From: an uncultured Cellvibrio sp.
GTDB taxonomy: Bacteria > Pseudomonadota > Gammaproteobacteria > Pseudomonadales > Cellvibrionaceae
Direction: 5' to 3'
NCBI GenBank assembly: GCA_946480695.1
Contig: CAMLKG010000011.1
Span: forward strand, 58,123 to 122,122
Length of the DNA: 64,000 bases
Positions 31,101 to 39,150 of this stretch are shown in pieces (the stretch's first letter is position 1; the number at the start of each line of letters is the position of its first letter). The translations under genes were made by a program, and so were the position numbers. A model generated the notes under the pieces. The model saw only the letters and a program-made list of their open reading frames with translations. It had not been told where the DNA came from and ran no database searches.

Positions 31101-31822
31101 ATCGTGAGCGTTTCCGTTTTGATTGGGATTGGGTACCGGAATTTAAGGAATATTGGCAATTCTTTAAGGCCGTAATGGATAGCCCATTACACGGCGATGA
31201 AAACGAAACCCTGTTCACCATGAAGCTGGATGACAAGCACCAGAAAGTGCGTGAGCGCCTAATGACAATGCTGCTGGACGAAGATGAACAGAAAGCGTTG
31301 CGGGAATTAACGCGCCTTGCCGACTACCGCAATTACCGGCGCTATGAGATCTACAAGGAACCGGAAGGCAAGGCGCCGATTCCGCTCAGCCAGTACGGTA
31401 CAGGCTCTGGTGGCCAATTGGAGACACCGGCGTATATTATTCGCAGTGCGGCGATTACTTCGGCATTTCGCTTCAACGAAGGTAATAGCCATTTGCGTAT
31501 GGTATTGGTGGACGAAGCATTTTCCAAAATGGATGAGCACCGTTCACGTGAGGTCATTAATTATTTAACAGAAAGCTTGGGCTTGCAGTTGCTTTTCATT
31601 ATGCCGAGCAGTAAATCCGGGCCATTTATGGATTTAATTTCCAACCAATTTGTATTCAGCAAGTGCCCCACTGCGGAACCTGTCGGTGAATTAAAAACAC
31701 GCGTCATGCTGGACCGACAGGTATGTGACCAGGAAAAAATCAAGAAGCTGATGGCTAACCACCGCAAGGCCATTCGCCAACAAGCTGCGCTGGATTTTAT
31801 GGTGGAAGTGGAAGGTTCATAG
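28172..31822 (+). CDS. JetC/MksB-like SMC ATPase
   Basis: 1216 residues. Walker A is GGNGSGKTT (29-37); the ABC signature region is GTGSGGQLETPAY (about 1076-1088) and Walker B VLVDEAFSKMDEH (about 1109-1121). Long Gln-rich coiled coils (about 280-430 and 700-900) flank a hinge-like middle (about 525-660, REWQAAIEGYIGAARFGIIV). This is the SMC-like subunit of the MksBEF/JetABC complex, which extrudes DNA loops. All ATPase motifs appear intact, so the complex is probably active. It is followed 34 bases later by a DUF815 AAA+ gene. Confidence 0.85.
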   Translation: MYLKRFIYVNWGNVPNAEFEFGPINLFSGGNGSGKTTAADAIQTIMTAAHDNLFHFNPGQDESSQRGRGGKLVRTLGSYVLGCDDGAYSRPQGCDGYLAAVFYPTHGEHAEPFTALIGMRAFLETTGQGAGLQKVARLDDIQFFILPNVELNLADLLKEEKTHKYIVPLDKLYAGLRRQHGHEQVEKYDKKKSYLCRFYGILRGKVDAVSEREAMNAARAFSRFMAYKPIKGIDEFVANEILEYRDLGEAIRSVSTMLKRIHTMEADARQLRQGIERMAQGREQADKFIANWLEQQVLLYSVARRRYADSQQYYLEAKHKQQLLRETSASNQQALATCEAQREEINQLILAATARRLGVPALRDKDQLEQEKQTQEKLIQSQVPELRKQHHQLQTNIAAAQQLQQALKQTSISMDLPALKEASLGNLLKAICTDSPVQDIHQLLNRDWIQAHPLDEHLAASLEVQKHHNAFYASLFEAAAGRVHLRDQLAQERDKRKAQAERLQKSIDNKRREIQTLETKQVSYPAFVRAALDAINSQCPKADARVLCDYVEVLDREWQAAIEGYIGAARFGIIVEPEFEADAISIVRNMGGQGNRARVIQGDKARKDLEKVNDVASNSIIRIMGFAHATAEAYINASYSNVQRVENARELKNTRRGITKDAMGSGNYAMFRCDMPESELVFGQGARERALDAKRNEFHDLVAEWQAAGQQAEEVQELLLAIDKLRPLVYAESLQAMLNAQTRIQAIDAKLQQLDLSDTKALEAELAELNLRLQAQNGQYTKLNNIQVDCRAELKLADSHCHKLDTEQDKNLAIADNCESNVQAITALWPEFDAEARLQAADESLAQFSAQYFESQLSGVSAELKTILHRLQQAAMLHNQFCSSSDAILFDVDYNDDLGSQNFRAICDIRRQFDALYNRDKNHILAQRHKEIESLRESFNNAFVSNLCHSIYQAINDGKKILEDLNKELEHHRFGADRERFRFDWDWVPEFKEYWQFFKAVMDSPLHGDENETLFTMKLDDKHQKVRERLMTMLLDEDEQKALRELTRLADYRNYRRYEIYKEPEGKAPIPLSQYGTGSGGQLETPAYIIRSAAITSAFRFNEGNSHLRMVLVDEAFSKMDEHRSREVINYLTESLGLQLLFIMPSSKSGPFMDLISNQFVFSKCPTAEPVGELKTRVMLDRQVCDQEKIKKLMANHRKAIRQQAALDFMVEVEGS

Positions 31823-31856
31823 CTCTCTTACGATCAACAACATTGGGAACTTTAGC

Positions 31857-32717
31857 GTGTCAGATTTCGAGCAGTTCATCAGTCGCCTTGAGCAACTTGT
31901 AAATCGCGTGGAGGCTTTGTTGCCGGCCGCAACCCCGGAACCCGACTGGTCGGCCAGCGCCTTTCGGTGGCGGGTCGGGGCCCAGGGCAGGGGTCACTTA
32001 CAAGCGGTCAAGCATCCACATTATGTGGATTTGGACGCGCTCAAAAATGTCGAAACACAGAAAGATTCAATTGTGCGCAACACCCGCCAGTTTATGGCGG
32101 GGAACCAAGCCAACAATGTGTTATTGACCGGTGCCCGCGGCACGGGTAAATCGACCCTGGTTAAAGCGGTATGGACAGCCTTTGCCAACGAGGGTTTAAA
32201 GATTATTGAGGTGGATAAAACGGATTTGCTGCATCTGGCCGATATAGTAGACCTGGTGGGCGAGCGCTCCGAAAAATTCATCATTTTTTGCGATGATTTG
32301 TCCTTCGAGGAAGGTGAAATCAGTTATAAGGCACTTAAATCCGTATTGGATGGTTCCATTTCAGCACCCACAGCAAATATGTTGTTTTATGCGACCAGTA
32401 ACCGCCGCCACTTACTGCCGCAAAAAATGCGCGAAAACCTGGATGTCAGCTATGAAGATGGCGAAGTTCGCCCCAACGACAGCACGGAGGAAAAAGTCTC
32501 CTTGTCCGAGCGCTTCGGTTTGTGGTTGAGCTTTTATCCTTTTACCCAGGATGATTATTTGGCAGCAGCCCATTATTGGGTGACAAAACTTGGCGGAACC
32601 TGGAACGATACTACGCAGGAAGCCGCACTTTTGTGGTATAGAACACGTGGCGCACGCAGTGGCCGGGTTGCCTGGCAATTCGCCAGGGATTTTGTCGGTC
32701 GCCAAAAGGCGGATTGA
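31857..32717 (+). CDS. AAA+ ATPase of the DUF815 family, fourth gene of the jet/mks operon
   Basis: 286 residues from a GTG start. Walker A is GARGTGKST (92-100), Walker B FIIFCDDLSF (141-150), and sensor-like FYATSNRRHLLP follows (about 178-189). A C-terminal lid contains RSGRVAWQFARDF. The pattern matches DUF815 (PF05673), an AAA+ family with no established function known to me. It occupies the place of the nuclease gene jetD in Wadjet operons, but it has no Toprim motifs and is not JetD. The 34-base gap to jetC on the same strand suggests co-transcription. A role in loading or remodelling the Jet complex is speculation. Confidence 0.82.
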   Translation: MSDFEQFISRLEQLVNRVEALLPAATPEPDWSASAFRWRVGAQGRGHLQAVKHPHYVDLDALKNVETQKDSIVRNTRQFMAGNQANNVLLTGARGTGKSTLVKAVWTAFANEGLKIIEVDKTDLLHLADIVDLVGERSEKFIIFCDDLSFEEGEISYKALKSVLDGSISAPTANMLFYATSNRRHLLPQKMRENLDVSYEDGEVRPNDSTEEKVSLSERFGLWLSFYPFTQDDYLAAAHYWVTKLGGTWNDTTQEAALLWYRTRGARSGRVAWQFARDFVGRQKAD

Positions 32718-32819
32718 GAAACGGGTAACAAATTATTTGACACTGCTGCATCTTCGATAAAACGCGGGGCCATGGTTCCGCGATATTACTGTGCCGATAG
32801 GACACATCAGGAGTTAGCT

Positions 32820-34997
32820 ATGCAATCAGGACCTTCCTATTTGCGTAAAACATCTGGCGAATTTTCGACGGTTGGGTCATCGCTTATCAACAGGACCCCG
32901 CTTTTTTCCAGGACCCCCAATTTGCGTGCGGGCGATGCGAGCGGTATGCGCCGGACCTTGCGTAATTATTTCCTGGATACGTTTACTACTTACGAATCCT
33001 TATTCGAATGCCTCGCAAATGATCAGGCGTTTTACACCAAGCCGATAACCCTGCGCCATCCGCTGATTTTTTATTACGGGCACACCGCAACATTTTTTGT
33101 TAACAAATTATTGCTTACCCGCATGATCAGCCAGCGCGTTAACCAGCGCTTTGAATCTATATTCGCAATAGGCGTGGACGAAATGAGTTGGGATGACCTC
33201 AACGATGCCAATTACCAATGGCCCACGCCAGCGGAAGTAAAAGCCTATCGCGATCAGGTGCGTGCGTTGGTGGTGGACCTTATCGAAAACCTGCCGCTTC
33301 AAATGCCGATAGATTGGAATAATCCCTGGTGGGCGATCATTATGGGTATTGAACATGAGCGTATACACCTGGAAACCTCTTCTGTTTTAATTCGCCAGCA
33401 CCAATTGGAATTCGTAAAAAAATCACCAAATTGGCAACCCAACCGTAGCACGGGTAGTGCGCCAAAAAATGAACTGGTAAAAGTGGCGGCAGGTCAGGTG
33501 CGTTTGGCCAAAGATAAAACCAATAGCTATTACGGCTGGGATAATGAATACGGTGTACATGAAGCGGACGTGGCTGAGTTCGAAGCGGCGAAATTTTTGG
33601 TAAGTAACCAGGAGTTTCTGCTGTTTGTAGAGGCGGGTGGTTATAGGGACCCATCCCATTGGGAAGAGGAGGGCAAAGGTTGGCTGGCATTTGCCAACGC
33701 GCAATATCCGACCTTCTGGGTAAAAAAATCCGACGGCTGGTATTTGCGGTTAATGACGGAAGAAATTCCTATGCCCTGGGATTGGCCGGTAGAGGTGAAT
33801 TACCATGAAGCCAAAGCATTCTGCAATTGGAAAAAATCGGAAACCGGCGCATCGGTGCGATTGCCTACCGAAGATCAATGGTATCGCTTGTATGACGCCG
33901 CCGGTTTAACTGATATGGGTGAAAAGGTCGCGAATGCCAATTTGCATTTGGATCATGGGGCTTCTTCATGCCCTGTCAATCGATTTGCCCATGGCGAATT
34001 CTTTGACGTGGTGGGTAATGTATGGCAATGGACTGAAACCCCCATTTACCCATTCCAGCATTTTGAAGTTCATCCGATTTACGATGATTTCACCACACCA
34101 ACGTTCGACGAACGCCATAATTTAATTAAAGGCGGTTCCTGGATTTCCTGTGGCAATGAAAGCTTGCGCTCATCGCGCTATGCGTTCCGTCGCCATTTTT
34201 TCCAACATGCGGGTTTCCGTTATGTTGTTTCCGGAGAAATAAAACCTATGCCCAGTTCCCATTACGAAACCGATAAATTAATGGCGGAATACGCTGAATT
34301 CCATTACGGCGATGAATATTTTGGTGTACCGAATTTCTCCAAAGCATTAGTTGATTTGGCGGCAGGCACCTTAATCGATAAACCGAAATATAAAGCGCTG
34401 GATTTGGGTTGTGCCTCCGGCCGTGCCACATTTGAATTGGCAAAATATTTTGACCAGGTAACAGGAATAGATTTTTCCGCACGCTTTATTAGCCAGGGTG
34501 TGCAACTCGCCAGCGGCGAAACATTACGCTATACACTCACGGAAGAAGGTGAGCTTGTCACTTACAAATCCTGCGCCCTCGCGGATGTGGGGTTAGACAA
34601 CCTTAAAGGTAAGGTAGAATTTTTCCAGGGTGATGCTTGTAATCTAAAACCTATCTTCACGGGCTACGACTTTATCCTTGCTGCCAACTTAATTGACCGT
34701 CTCTACAGTCCCGAAAAATTCCTCAACACCATTCATGAGCGTTTGAATATTGGCGGTATCCTTATGCTTGCATCACCATACACCTGGCTTACCGAACATA
34801 CCCCGCGCGAGGAATGGATTGGCGGGTTTAAGAAAGACGGTGAAAGCTTTACCACACTTGATGGCTTGCATACATACCTGGACAAACATTTCCGCCTAAT
34901 CAAGGGACCACAAGAATTGCCTTTTGTCATTCGCGAAACCAGGCGAAAATTTCAACATTCGCTTTCAGAGGTTACGGTTTGGCAACGGGTTAGGTAG
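32820..34997 (+). CDS. ovoA: OvoA, 5-histidylcysteine sulfoxide synthase with N-methyltransferase domain
   Basis: 725 residues from ATG 32820, which follows AGGAG; the in-frame ATG at 32772 has no such site. Three domains are visible. A DinB-like domain supplies the iron ligands His88 (FYYGHTATF), His179 and His183 (EHERIHLETSS). An FGE/sulfatase-modifying-like domain (about 220-480) contains SVRLPTEDQWYRLYDAAG and GNVWQWTETP. A SAM methyltransferase domain (about 520-725) contains ALDLGCASGRATFELA. OvoA joins cysteine to the C5 of histidine and methylates the final thiol, giving ovothiol A, a redox protectant. A separate C-S lyase (OvoB) is required; a candidate is encoded about 2.9 kb downstream. 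Confidence 0.93.
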   Translation: MQSGPSYLRKTSGEFSTVGSSLINRTPLFSRTPNLRAGDASGMRRTLRNYFLDTFTTYESLFECLANDQAFYTKPITLRHPLIFYYGHTATFFVNKLLLTRMISQRVNQRFESIFAIGVDEMSWDDLNDANYQWPTPAEVKAYRDQVRALVVDLIENLPLQMPIDWNNPWWAIIMGIEHERIHLETSSVLIRQHQLEFVKKSPNWQPNRSTGSAPKNELVKVAAGQVRLAKDKTNSYYGWDNEYGVHEADVAEFEAAKFLVSNQEFLLFVEAGGYRDPSHWEEEGKGWLAFANAQYPTFWVKKSDGWYLRLMTEEIPMPWDWPVEVNYHEAKAFCNWKKSETGASVRLPTEDQWYRLYDAAGLTDMGEKVANANLHLDHGASSCPVNRFAHGEFFDVVGNVWQWTETPIYPFQHFEVHPIYDDFTTPTFDERHNLIKGGSWISCGNESLRSSRYAFRRHFFQHAGFRYVVSGEIKPMPSSHYETDKLMAEYAEFHYGDEYFGVPNFSKALVDLAAGTLIDKPKYKALDLGCASGRATFELAKYFDQVTGIDFSARFISQGVQLASGETLRYTLTEEGELVTYKSCALADVGLDNLKGKVEFFQGDACNLKPIFTGYDFILAANLIDRLYSPEKFLNTIHERLNIGGILMLASPYTWLTEHTPREEWIGGFKKDGESFTTLDGLHTYLDKHFRLIKGPQELPFVIRETRRKFQHSLSEVTVWQRVR

Positions 34998-35115
34998 TTT
35001 TAATCGGAGGCAAGCAGCGGCTCCGAAGCAACGGGTTCGCTGTTTTGTTTTGGAATTAGTTAAATTAAATGATGAAGCTATCAAATTTCAATAATCAATT
35101 GGCATTTATGACCAT

Positions 35116-35475
35116 TTATTTAATAGCTGATTGATAAAGTTTTTCTAATTCATCACTATAAAATAAATCAATGCACTTCTTGGTGTTGAATGTTCCTGGG
35201 ATCGAGCCTGAATAATCCCTTGCGATAAATTTTTTTACTAATTTATCAGCATTCTCAAAAGCCTCAATAGAAAGATTTGAGTTTTCGAGGTAGCCACTAG
35301 CGGTGTTTAATGCATCTTGTCTATCTGACTCAGCGCTAGAAATCTCGGCCAAGCATTGGCTGATGGTCCAGTTTTTAAAATTCTGTTTTTGTGTATCCAT
35401 TTGGGAAACATTCGCTGGTGTATTAGCGCAAGATGTCAAAACGAATGAGAATAATAAAACAGCAAATCTTTTCAT
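35116..35475 (-). CDS. tai4: Tai4-like immunity protein to a type VI amidase
   Basis: 119 residues. The N-terminal export signal ends in VLTSC, so it is periplasmic and possibly a lipoprotein. The mature part is helical with NFKNWTISQCLAEI and GYLENSNLSIEAFE and a second cysteine near the end, in keeping with the Tai4 family (PF16695), which binds and inhibits the peptidoglycan amidase Tae4 in the periplasm. Its ATG overlaps the stop of the tae4-like gene (ATGA), the usual arrangement of such pairs. The gene is visibly AT-rich compared with its neighbours. Family assignment depends partly on the neighbouring gene. Confidence 0.72.
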   Translation of the reverse strand: MKRFAVLLFSFVLTSCANTPANVSQMDTQKQNFKNWTISQCLAEISSAESDRQDALNTASGYLENSNLSIEAFENADKLVKKFIARDYSGSIPGTFNTKKCIDLFYSDELEKLYQSAIK

Positions 35476-35964
35476 ACTAACTCCCAGAGATAGCCTTTTT
35501 CAGGTACAAATGTTCTGTTTTCAGGGGAGGACATAAAATGGCATGCATCGGCGCAGGTGATTCCGTTCCAGAGGGTAACGTGGCCCCTTGCGTTAGACCA
35601 GCCGCTTCCATAAAACACAATAATACCTTTTTTAGGCGTAAAATCTTTTTCTTGGGGAGACTTCACTTTTATTTCCGGTTTTCCGAAGACTTCTTCAAGA
35701 TAACTAATCATATCATTGACGCGAAACATATATTGGAATTTATCCCTCCCGCTTACAACTGCGTATTTATTTCCTTTAGGGATTAAAATTCCACATTTAT
35801 TTAAAACATAACTCATGCGAATTGGACAGGCATTTAAAAATATACCGGAATCAATATTGGTTTTTACGTTCCCTCCGATTATCTTCCCTACCTCTTTGAC
35901 AGGGGGTATTAATTTCAGAAAAATACATCTGGGCTTTGGTAAAGTTCGGTCTAATTACTGCCAT
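35472..35964 (-). pseudogene. tae4: Tae4-like type VI secretion amidase effector, frameshifted
   Basis: An ATG at 35964 begins MAVIRPNFTKAQ...FSEINTP, then the frame is lost within a run of five C on the minus strand (GGGGG at 35902-35906 on the plus strand). Removing one base restores VKEVGKIIGGNV..., then NACPIRMSYVLNKCG and GHVTLWNG, up to the stop at 35472. The restored protein has 163 residues, the size of Tae4 (PF14113). It carries the catalytic Cys (NAC) and His (GHVTLW) of this D,L-endopeptidase, which cuts peptidoglycan peptides in target cells. The break in this sequence leaves only the last 114 residues, without the catalytic Cys, in one frame. Sequencing error in the homopolymer is possible. 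Confidence 0.75.
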
Positions 35965-36013
35965 GTATATTGCCTGTGCGCCAGTATTAAATCATTTAGG
36001 GATTAGATCCAAC

Positions 36014-36229
36014 TTAATGGCACGTTTTGTTGGGTTTTTCCACACCAATCCATACGCGTAATTCAACAATTAGCTGTTGTATGTCGTGTATTTCACTCCA
36101 CAAAATATCCCGACCCACCAACTTGCGATACGTGTTTTCAGCAATTTGCTGTGCGATATCCATATCGTTAATTGCTTGCTTTAAGCCGTAGCGGGCGGAA
36201 TATTCTTTTTGTGCTATTAGGCCTGACAT
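36014..36229 (-). CDS. Small protein of unknown function upstream of tae4
   Basis: 71 residues, mostly helical and charged, with no signal peptide or membrane segment. The middle, DMDIAQQIAENTYRKLVGRD, looks amphipathic. The start has a strong AAGGAG seven bases upstream, which supports real translation. It lies 49 bases before the tae4-like gene on the same strand, so it could be a small partner of the effector (for example a chaperone), but no family is recognised. It is AT-rich like the tae4/tai4 pair. Confidence 0.6.
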   Translation of the reverse strand: MSGLIAQKEYSARYGLKQAINDMDIAQQIAENTYRKLVGRDILWSEIHDIQQLIVELRVWIGVEKPNKTCH

Positions 36230-36611
36230 ACCTTACTCCTTTATTACAGTTAAGTTGCATTAAACAAGGATGTATTTATGTGTTACTTAATTTCACAATC
36301 GTTATCAATGTTGAGGTGTTAGATACTTTGTAAAAAATTCCTGTTCGAGTGAAATGCTTTCATTTGTTGTTCGCATTTATTTATAGGAGCGTTCCGCAGC
36401 TAATTCACTATTTGGATCGTTGCCTATGCGGGAATCCTGGTGCGATTAAAATTCTTTTCAATTTTCGATAAGACGACGGACTTTGGCCCGCGCTGAATTG
36501 GTCGCAATTTCATTTGCCTGCGTATGCTTTAGGCAAACCCTGTGCCAAACTGGATTTGTTTTTGATCGTGAACCATCCCTGGTGATTGTTTATCGGTAAT
36601 CGCTGCGCTGA
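36230..36611. other. Intergenic region without a recognisable gene
   Basis: 382 bases between the lipase gene and the 71-residue gene, both on the minus strand. It should contain the promoter of the small gene/tae4/tai4 group. I find no ORF with a ribosome site, no tRNA-like fold and no strong hairpin with a T run. It is AT-rich, which suits a recently acquired segment. Confidence 0.5.
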
Positions 36612-37643
36612 TTAGCTGGAAATTGTTTGGTCCAATGCCTGTTCTCCCAATATATTTTCTACATCCTTACGCGATCTTGCCAATTCAAGGGGAGAGCCCT
36701 GGCTGGTCGGGTTATAACTTGTCATAGTCCATCCATCATGGATCTGGTCAGGGAATTGTCCGACCCAAATTTGCGGCGATGCTTGCACAGCTTTGCTGAT
36801 GACATAGGTGTAGTTGGTCAATGCATGCCAGGATAGGATAACTTCCGAAACATCAATGTGATCTTTTGCTACGCTGAATGACACAGGAAATTCTTGCCCT
36901 ATATCGCGAAAATCAAATGGCCAATTTTCCGGTGGTACTTTCGGTACCAGGTCATATGAATTTCGCACACGAACAGTTTTGTTTTGCAGCGCGTAAGTTT
37001 GGTTGTAGGCTGTCTCCCAATTCGCAGTCCCAACCCGCGGGCTGGCGTAGGTGACGCTACTTATGTTGAGGCCTGGCAGGCTCACCGCAACATCCAGTGA
37101 AAATAAACTGGCAAGCGCGCCGCCCAGGCTGTGACCGGTAATTAATATCTGGTTGACAGGGTTTGTTAGTTTTTGCAAAGCCTCAAATATCTGCGCTTGC
37201 AACGACGCCGCCATGCTGTAATTTTTAGTGGTGTAGATTTTATTAAAGCCATCCCCAACGCTTACATCTTGTGGAAAGCCGGTGGCATTATTGTAGGGAA
37301 CGAAAGTGAGATGCTCAGAGGATTCGAGGTCCAGCAACATATCGTCAACGGATGATGTACCGCGAAAGGCAACCAGATAAGTGTTGGCTTGCGCTGCCGA
37401 CTGATAGAGCAATGCATAGCGTTCCTCTTTACCGCTACCCCAAATTACATCATCGAAGCCGGTAAAGCGTTGCAGGAAATTAAATTGGCTGCTACCAAAT
37501 TCCAATGCGGGTGGGGTATAACCGGGATTACCGGTATTCGCAAAGTCAACATAAGCAGCGGCGGACGCGGCAGCCAACAAATCGGCGATGGTTGGATCGA
37601 GAAAAACAGTACCTGGTAACGGAGTGTTTAAAGTATTGTTCAC
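36612..37643 (-). CDS. Class 3 lipase family protein without signal peptide
   Basis: 343 residues. The alpha/beta-hydrolase nucleophile is Ser172 in ITGHSLGGALASL. Asp231 (RNSYDLVPKVPP) and His273 (LSWHALTNY) are likely partners, and AFRGTSS supplies the oxyanion part. This is the lipase_3 fold acting on acyl esters or phospholipids. I chose GTG 37643 because AAGGAG lies six bases upstream; an in-frame ATG 24 codons earlier lacks a site and crosses it. There is no export signal, so it is either cytoplasmic or exported by a specialised route. It precedes the tae4/tai4 group in the same direction, and some type VI lipases belong to this fold. Confidence 0.83.
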   Translation of the reverse strand: MNNTLNTPLPGTVFLDPTIADLLAAASAAAYVDFANTGNPGYTPPALEFGSSQFNFLQRFTGFDDVIWGSGKEERYALLYQSAAQANTYLVAFRGTSSVDDMLLDLESSEHLTFVPYNNATGFPQDVSVGDGFNKIYTTKNYSMAASLQAQIFEALQKLTNPVNQILITGHSLGGALASLFSLDVAVSLPGLNISSVTYASPRVGTANWETAYNQTYALQNKTVRVRNSYDLVPKVPPENWPFDFRDIGQEFPVSFSVAKDHIDVSEVILSWHALTNYTYVISKAVQASPQIWVGQFPDQIHDGWTMTSYNPTSQGSPLELARSRKDVENILGEQALDQTISS

Positions 37644-37894
37644 TGATTGCTCCTTAAACGTGAAATAAAAATTGCCTGGCTGATGGAAATACCCAAGTAG
37701 TATAGAGATAATCACCGATGGTGGTTATTACATTCAATTACGGGTTTTGCTGGTTACTAATTATTTAACTATATAGAAATCATTGTGATGGGAGTCTGCG
37801 ATGTATCGAAAATATCTGTGTGAAAATTGAACGGAGTGCGATACGCCGAACTCGCTATAAAATATGAATATCAATTGTGTTTGCAGGGCTGAAA

Positions 37895-39064
37895 ATGACG
37901 TTTAATTTTGATGTATTGATTAATCGCGAAAATACCCATTCGGTGAAGTTTGATGGTCGCCAGCAATATTTCGGTAGGGTGGACGTATCGCCATTGTGGG
38001 TGGCCGATATGGATTTTGCCGTGCCTGAATGTGTAACCCAGGCGCTGCAAAAACGATTGGACCATCCGGTCTTTGGTTATTCGATGTATCCGGAATCATT
38101 GTACGAGGCGACAATTAATTGGTTTACCCGTCGTCACCAATGGCATATTGAGCGCGACTGGATATTAATGGCCCCCGGCGTTGTGCCTTCATTATTTGCG
38201 GCGGTACAAGCTTTTGCCGGGGAAGGTGAGGGTGTAATTGTTCAATCACCGGTGTATTTCCCTTTTTTTTCAGCGGTGACAACTAACCATCGGAAATTAA
38301 TGAATAATCCGCTACGCCAAATAAATGGCCGCTATGAAATGGATTTTGATCATCTGGAAAATTGTGCAAAAGCGGGTGCGCGATTATTGATGTTATGTAC
38401 CCCGCACAATCCGGTAGGGCGTGTTTGGTCGGTGGATGAATTGAACCGTGTACTGGACATTGCGCGTCGCTATGATTTAACTATCCTTTCCGATGATATC
38501 CATTGTGATCTGGTTTATTCCGGTAATACCCACACCATGTTGGGCAGGTTGGCGCAAGCGGGCGATAAAATTATTACCACCATCGCCCCTAACAAAACGT
38601 TCAATATTCCCGGCTTGGGATTGTCAGCCTTGGTCATTCCGGGCAAAGCACAGCGTGACGCCATGAAACAGGCGTTTGAGCGATTGCATGTGAGCAATAC
38701 CAATCCGTTTAGCATTGTTGCGTATGAGGCCGCATACCAGGGCGGTGAAGCCTGGCTTGATGCGCTCATGGGATACCTGATGGAAACAAGGGATTTCGCA
38801 GCGGATTTTATTGCGCAGAAACTTCCGCAACTTAAATTAACCAAACCCGAAGCAACCTATTTGCTGTGGCTGGATTGCCGCGCCTTGGGATTACATGATT
38901 CTGAGCTGCGCCATTTCTTTCTCGAGGATTGCAAACTGGGCTTAAGTCCCGGTGCGGTGTTCGGAGAAGGCGGTAACGGGTTTATGCGAATGAATATCGG
39001 AACACAGGGGCGTAGGGTAAGGGAAGCGTTGGAGCAAATACGAAACGGATTGAACAAACGTTGA
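37895..39064 (+). CDS. PatB/MalY-type PLP-dependent C-S lyase
   Basis: 389 residues, fold type I PLP enzyme. Motifs are PLWVADMDFAVP at the N-terminus, CTPHNPVGRVW (Asn172), SDDIHCDLVYSG and the PLP lysine Lys234 in APNKTFNIPGLG. MalY/PatB enzymes cleave C-S bonds of cystathionine, cysteine conjugates and related substrates. ovoA lies about 2.9 kb upstream on the same strand, and ovothiol synthesis needs a PLP-dependent sulfoxide lyase (OvoB); this gene is a candidate for that step, by inference only. The start ATG 37895 was preferred over the in-frame GTG at 37877. It is divergent from the lipase gene. Confidence 0.87.
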   Translation: MTFNFDVLINRENTHSVKFDGRQQYFGRVDVSPLWVADMDFAVPECVTQALQKRLDHPVFGYSMYPESLYEATINWFTRRHQWHIERDWILMAPGVVPSLFAAVQAFAGEGEGVIVQSPVYFPFFSAVTTNHRKLMNNPLRQINGRYEMDFDHLENCAKAGARLLMLCTPHNPVGRVWSVDELNRVLDIARRYDLTILSDDIHCDLVYSGNTHTMLGRLAQAGDKIITTIAPNKTFNIPGLGLSALVIPGKAQRDAMKQAFERLHVSNTNPFSIVAYEAAYQGGEAWLDALMGYLMETRDFAADFIAQKLPQLKLTKPEATYLLWLDCRALGLHDSELRHFFLEDCKLGLSPGAVFGEGGNGFMRMNIGTQGRRVREALEQIRNGLNKR

Positions 39065-39150
39065 AGATGGTTTTGCTTAGAAAACTCATCGTTGTTTGAT
39101 TATAAAGAATGTAATTAAAGGTTGGCTTAGCGGTTAAAAGAGGAACGCCG

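Noticed and set aside
31857..32717. Identification of the AAA+ gene as JetD/MksG
   Set aside because: The product has Walker A and B and AAA+ features but no Toprim or JetD-type motifs, and it is shorter than JetD.
35538..36006. Two plus-strand reading frames opposite tae4
   Set aside because: They lie antisense to the Tae4 coding sequence, which carries recognisable family motifs; neither has a family match.
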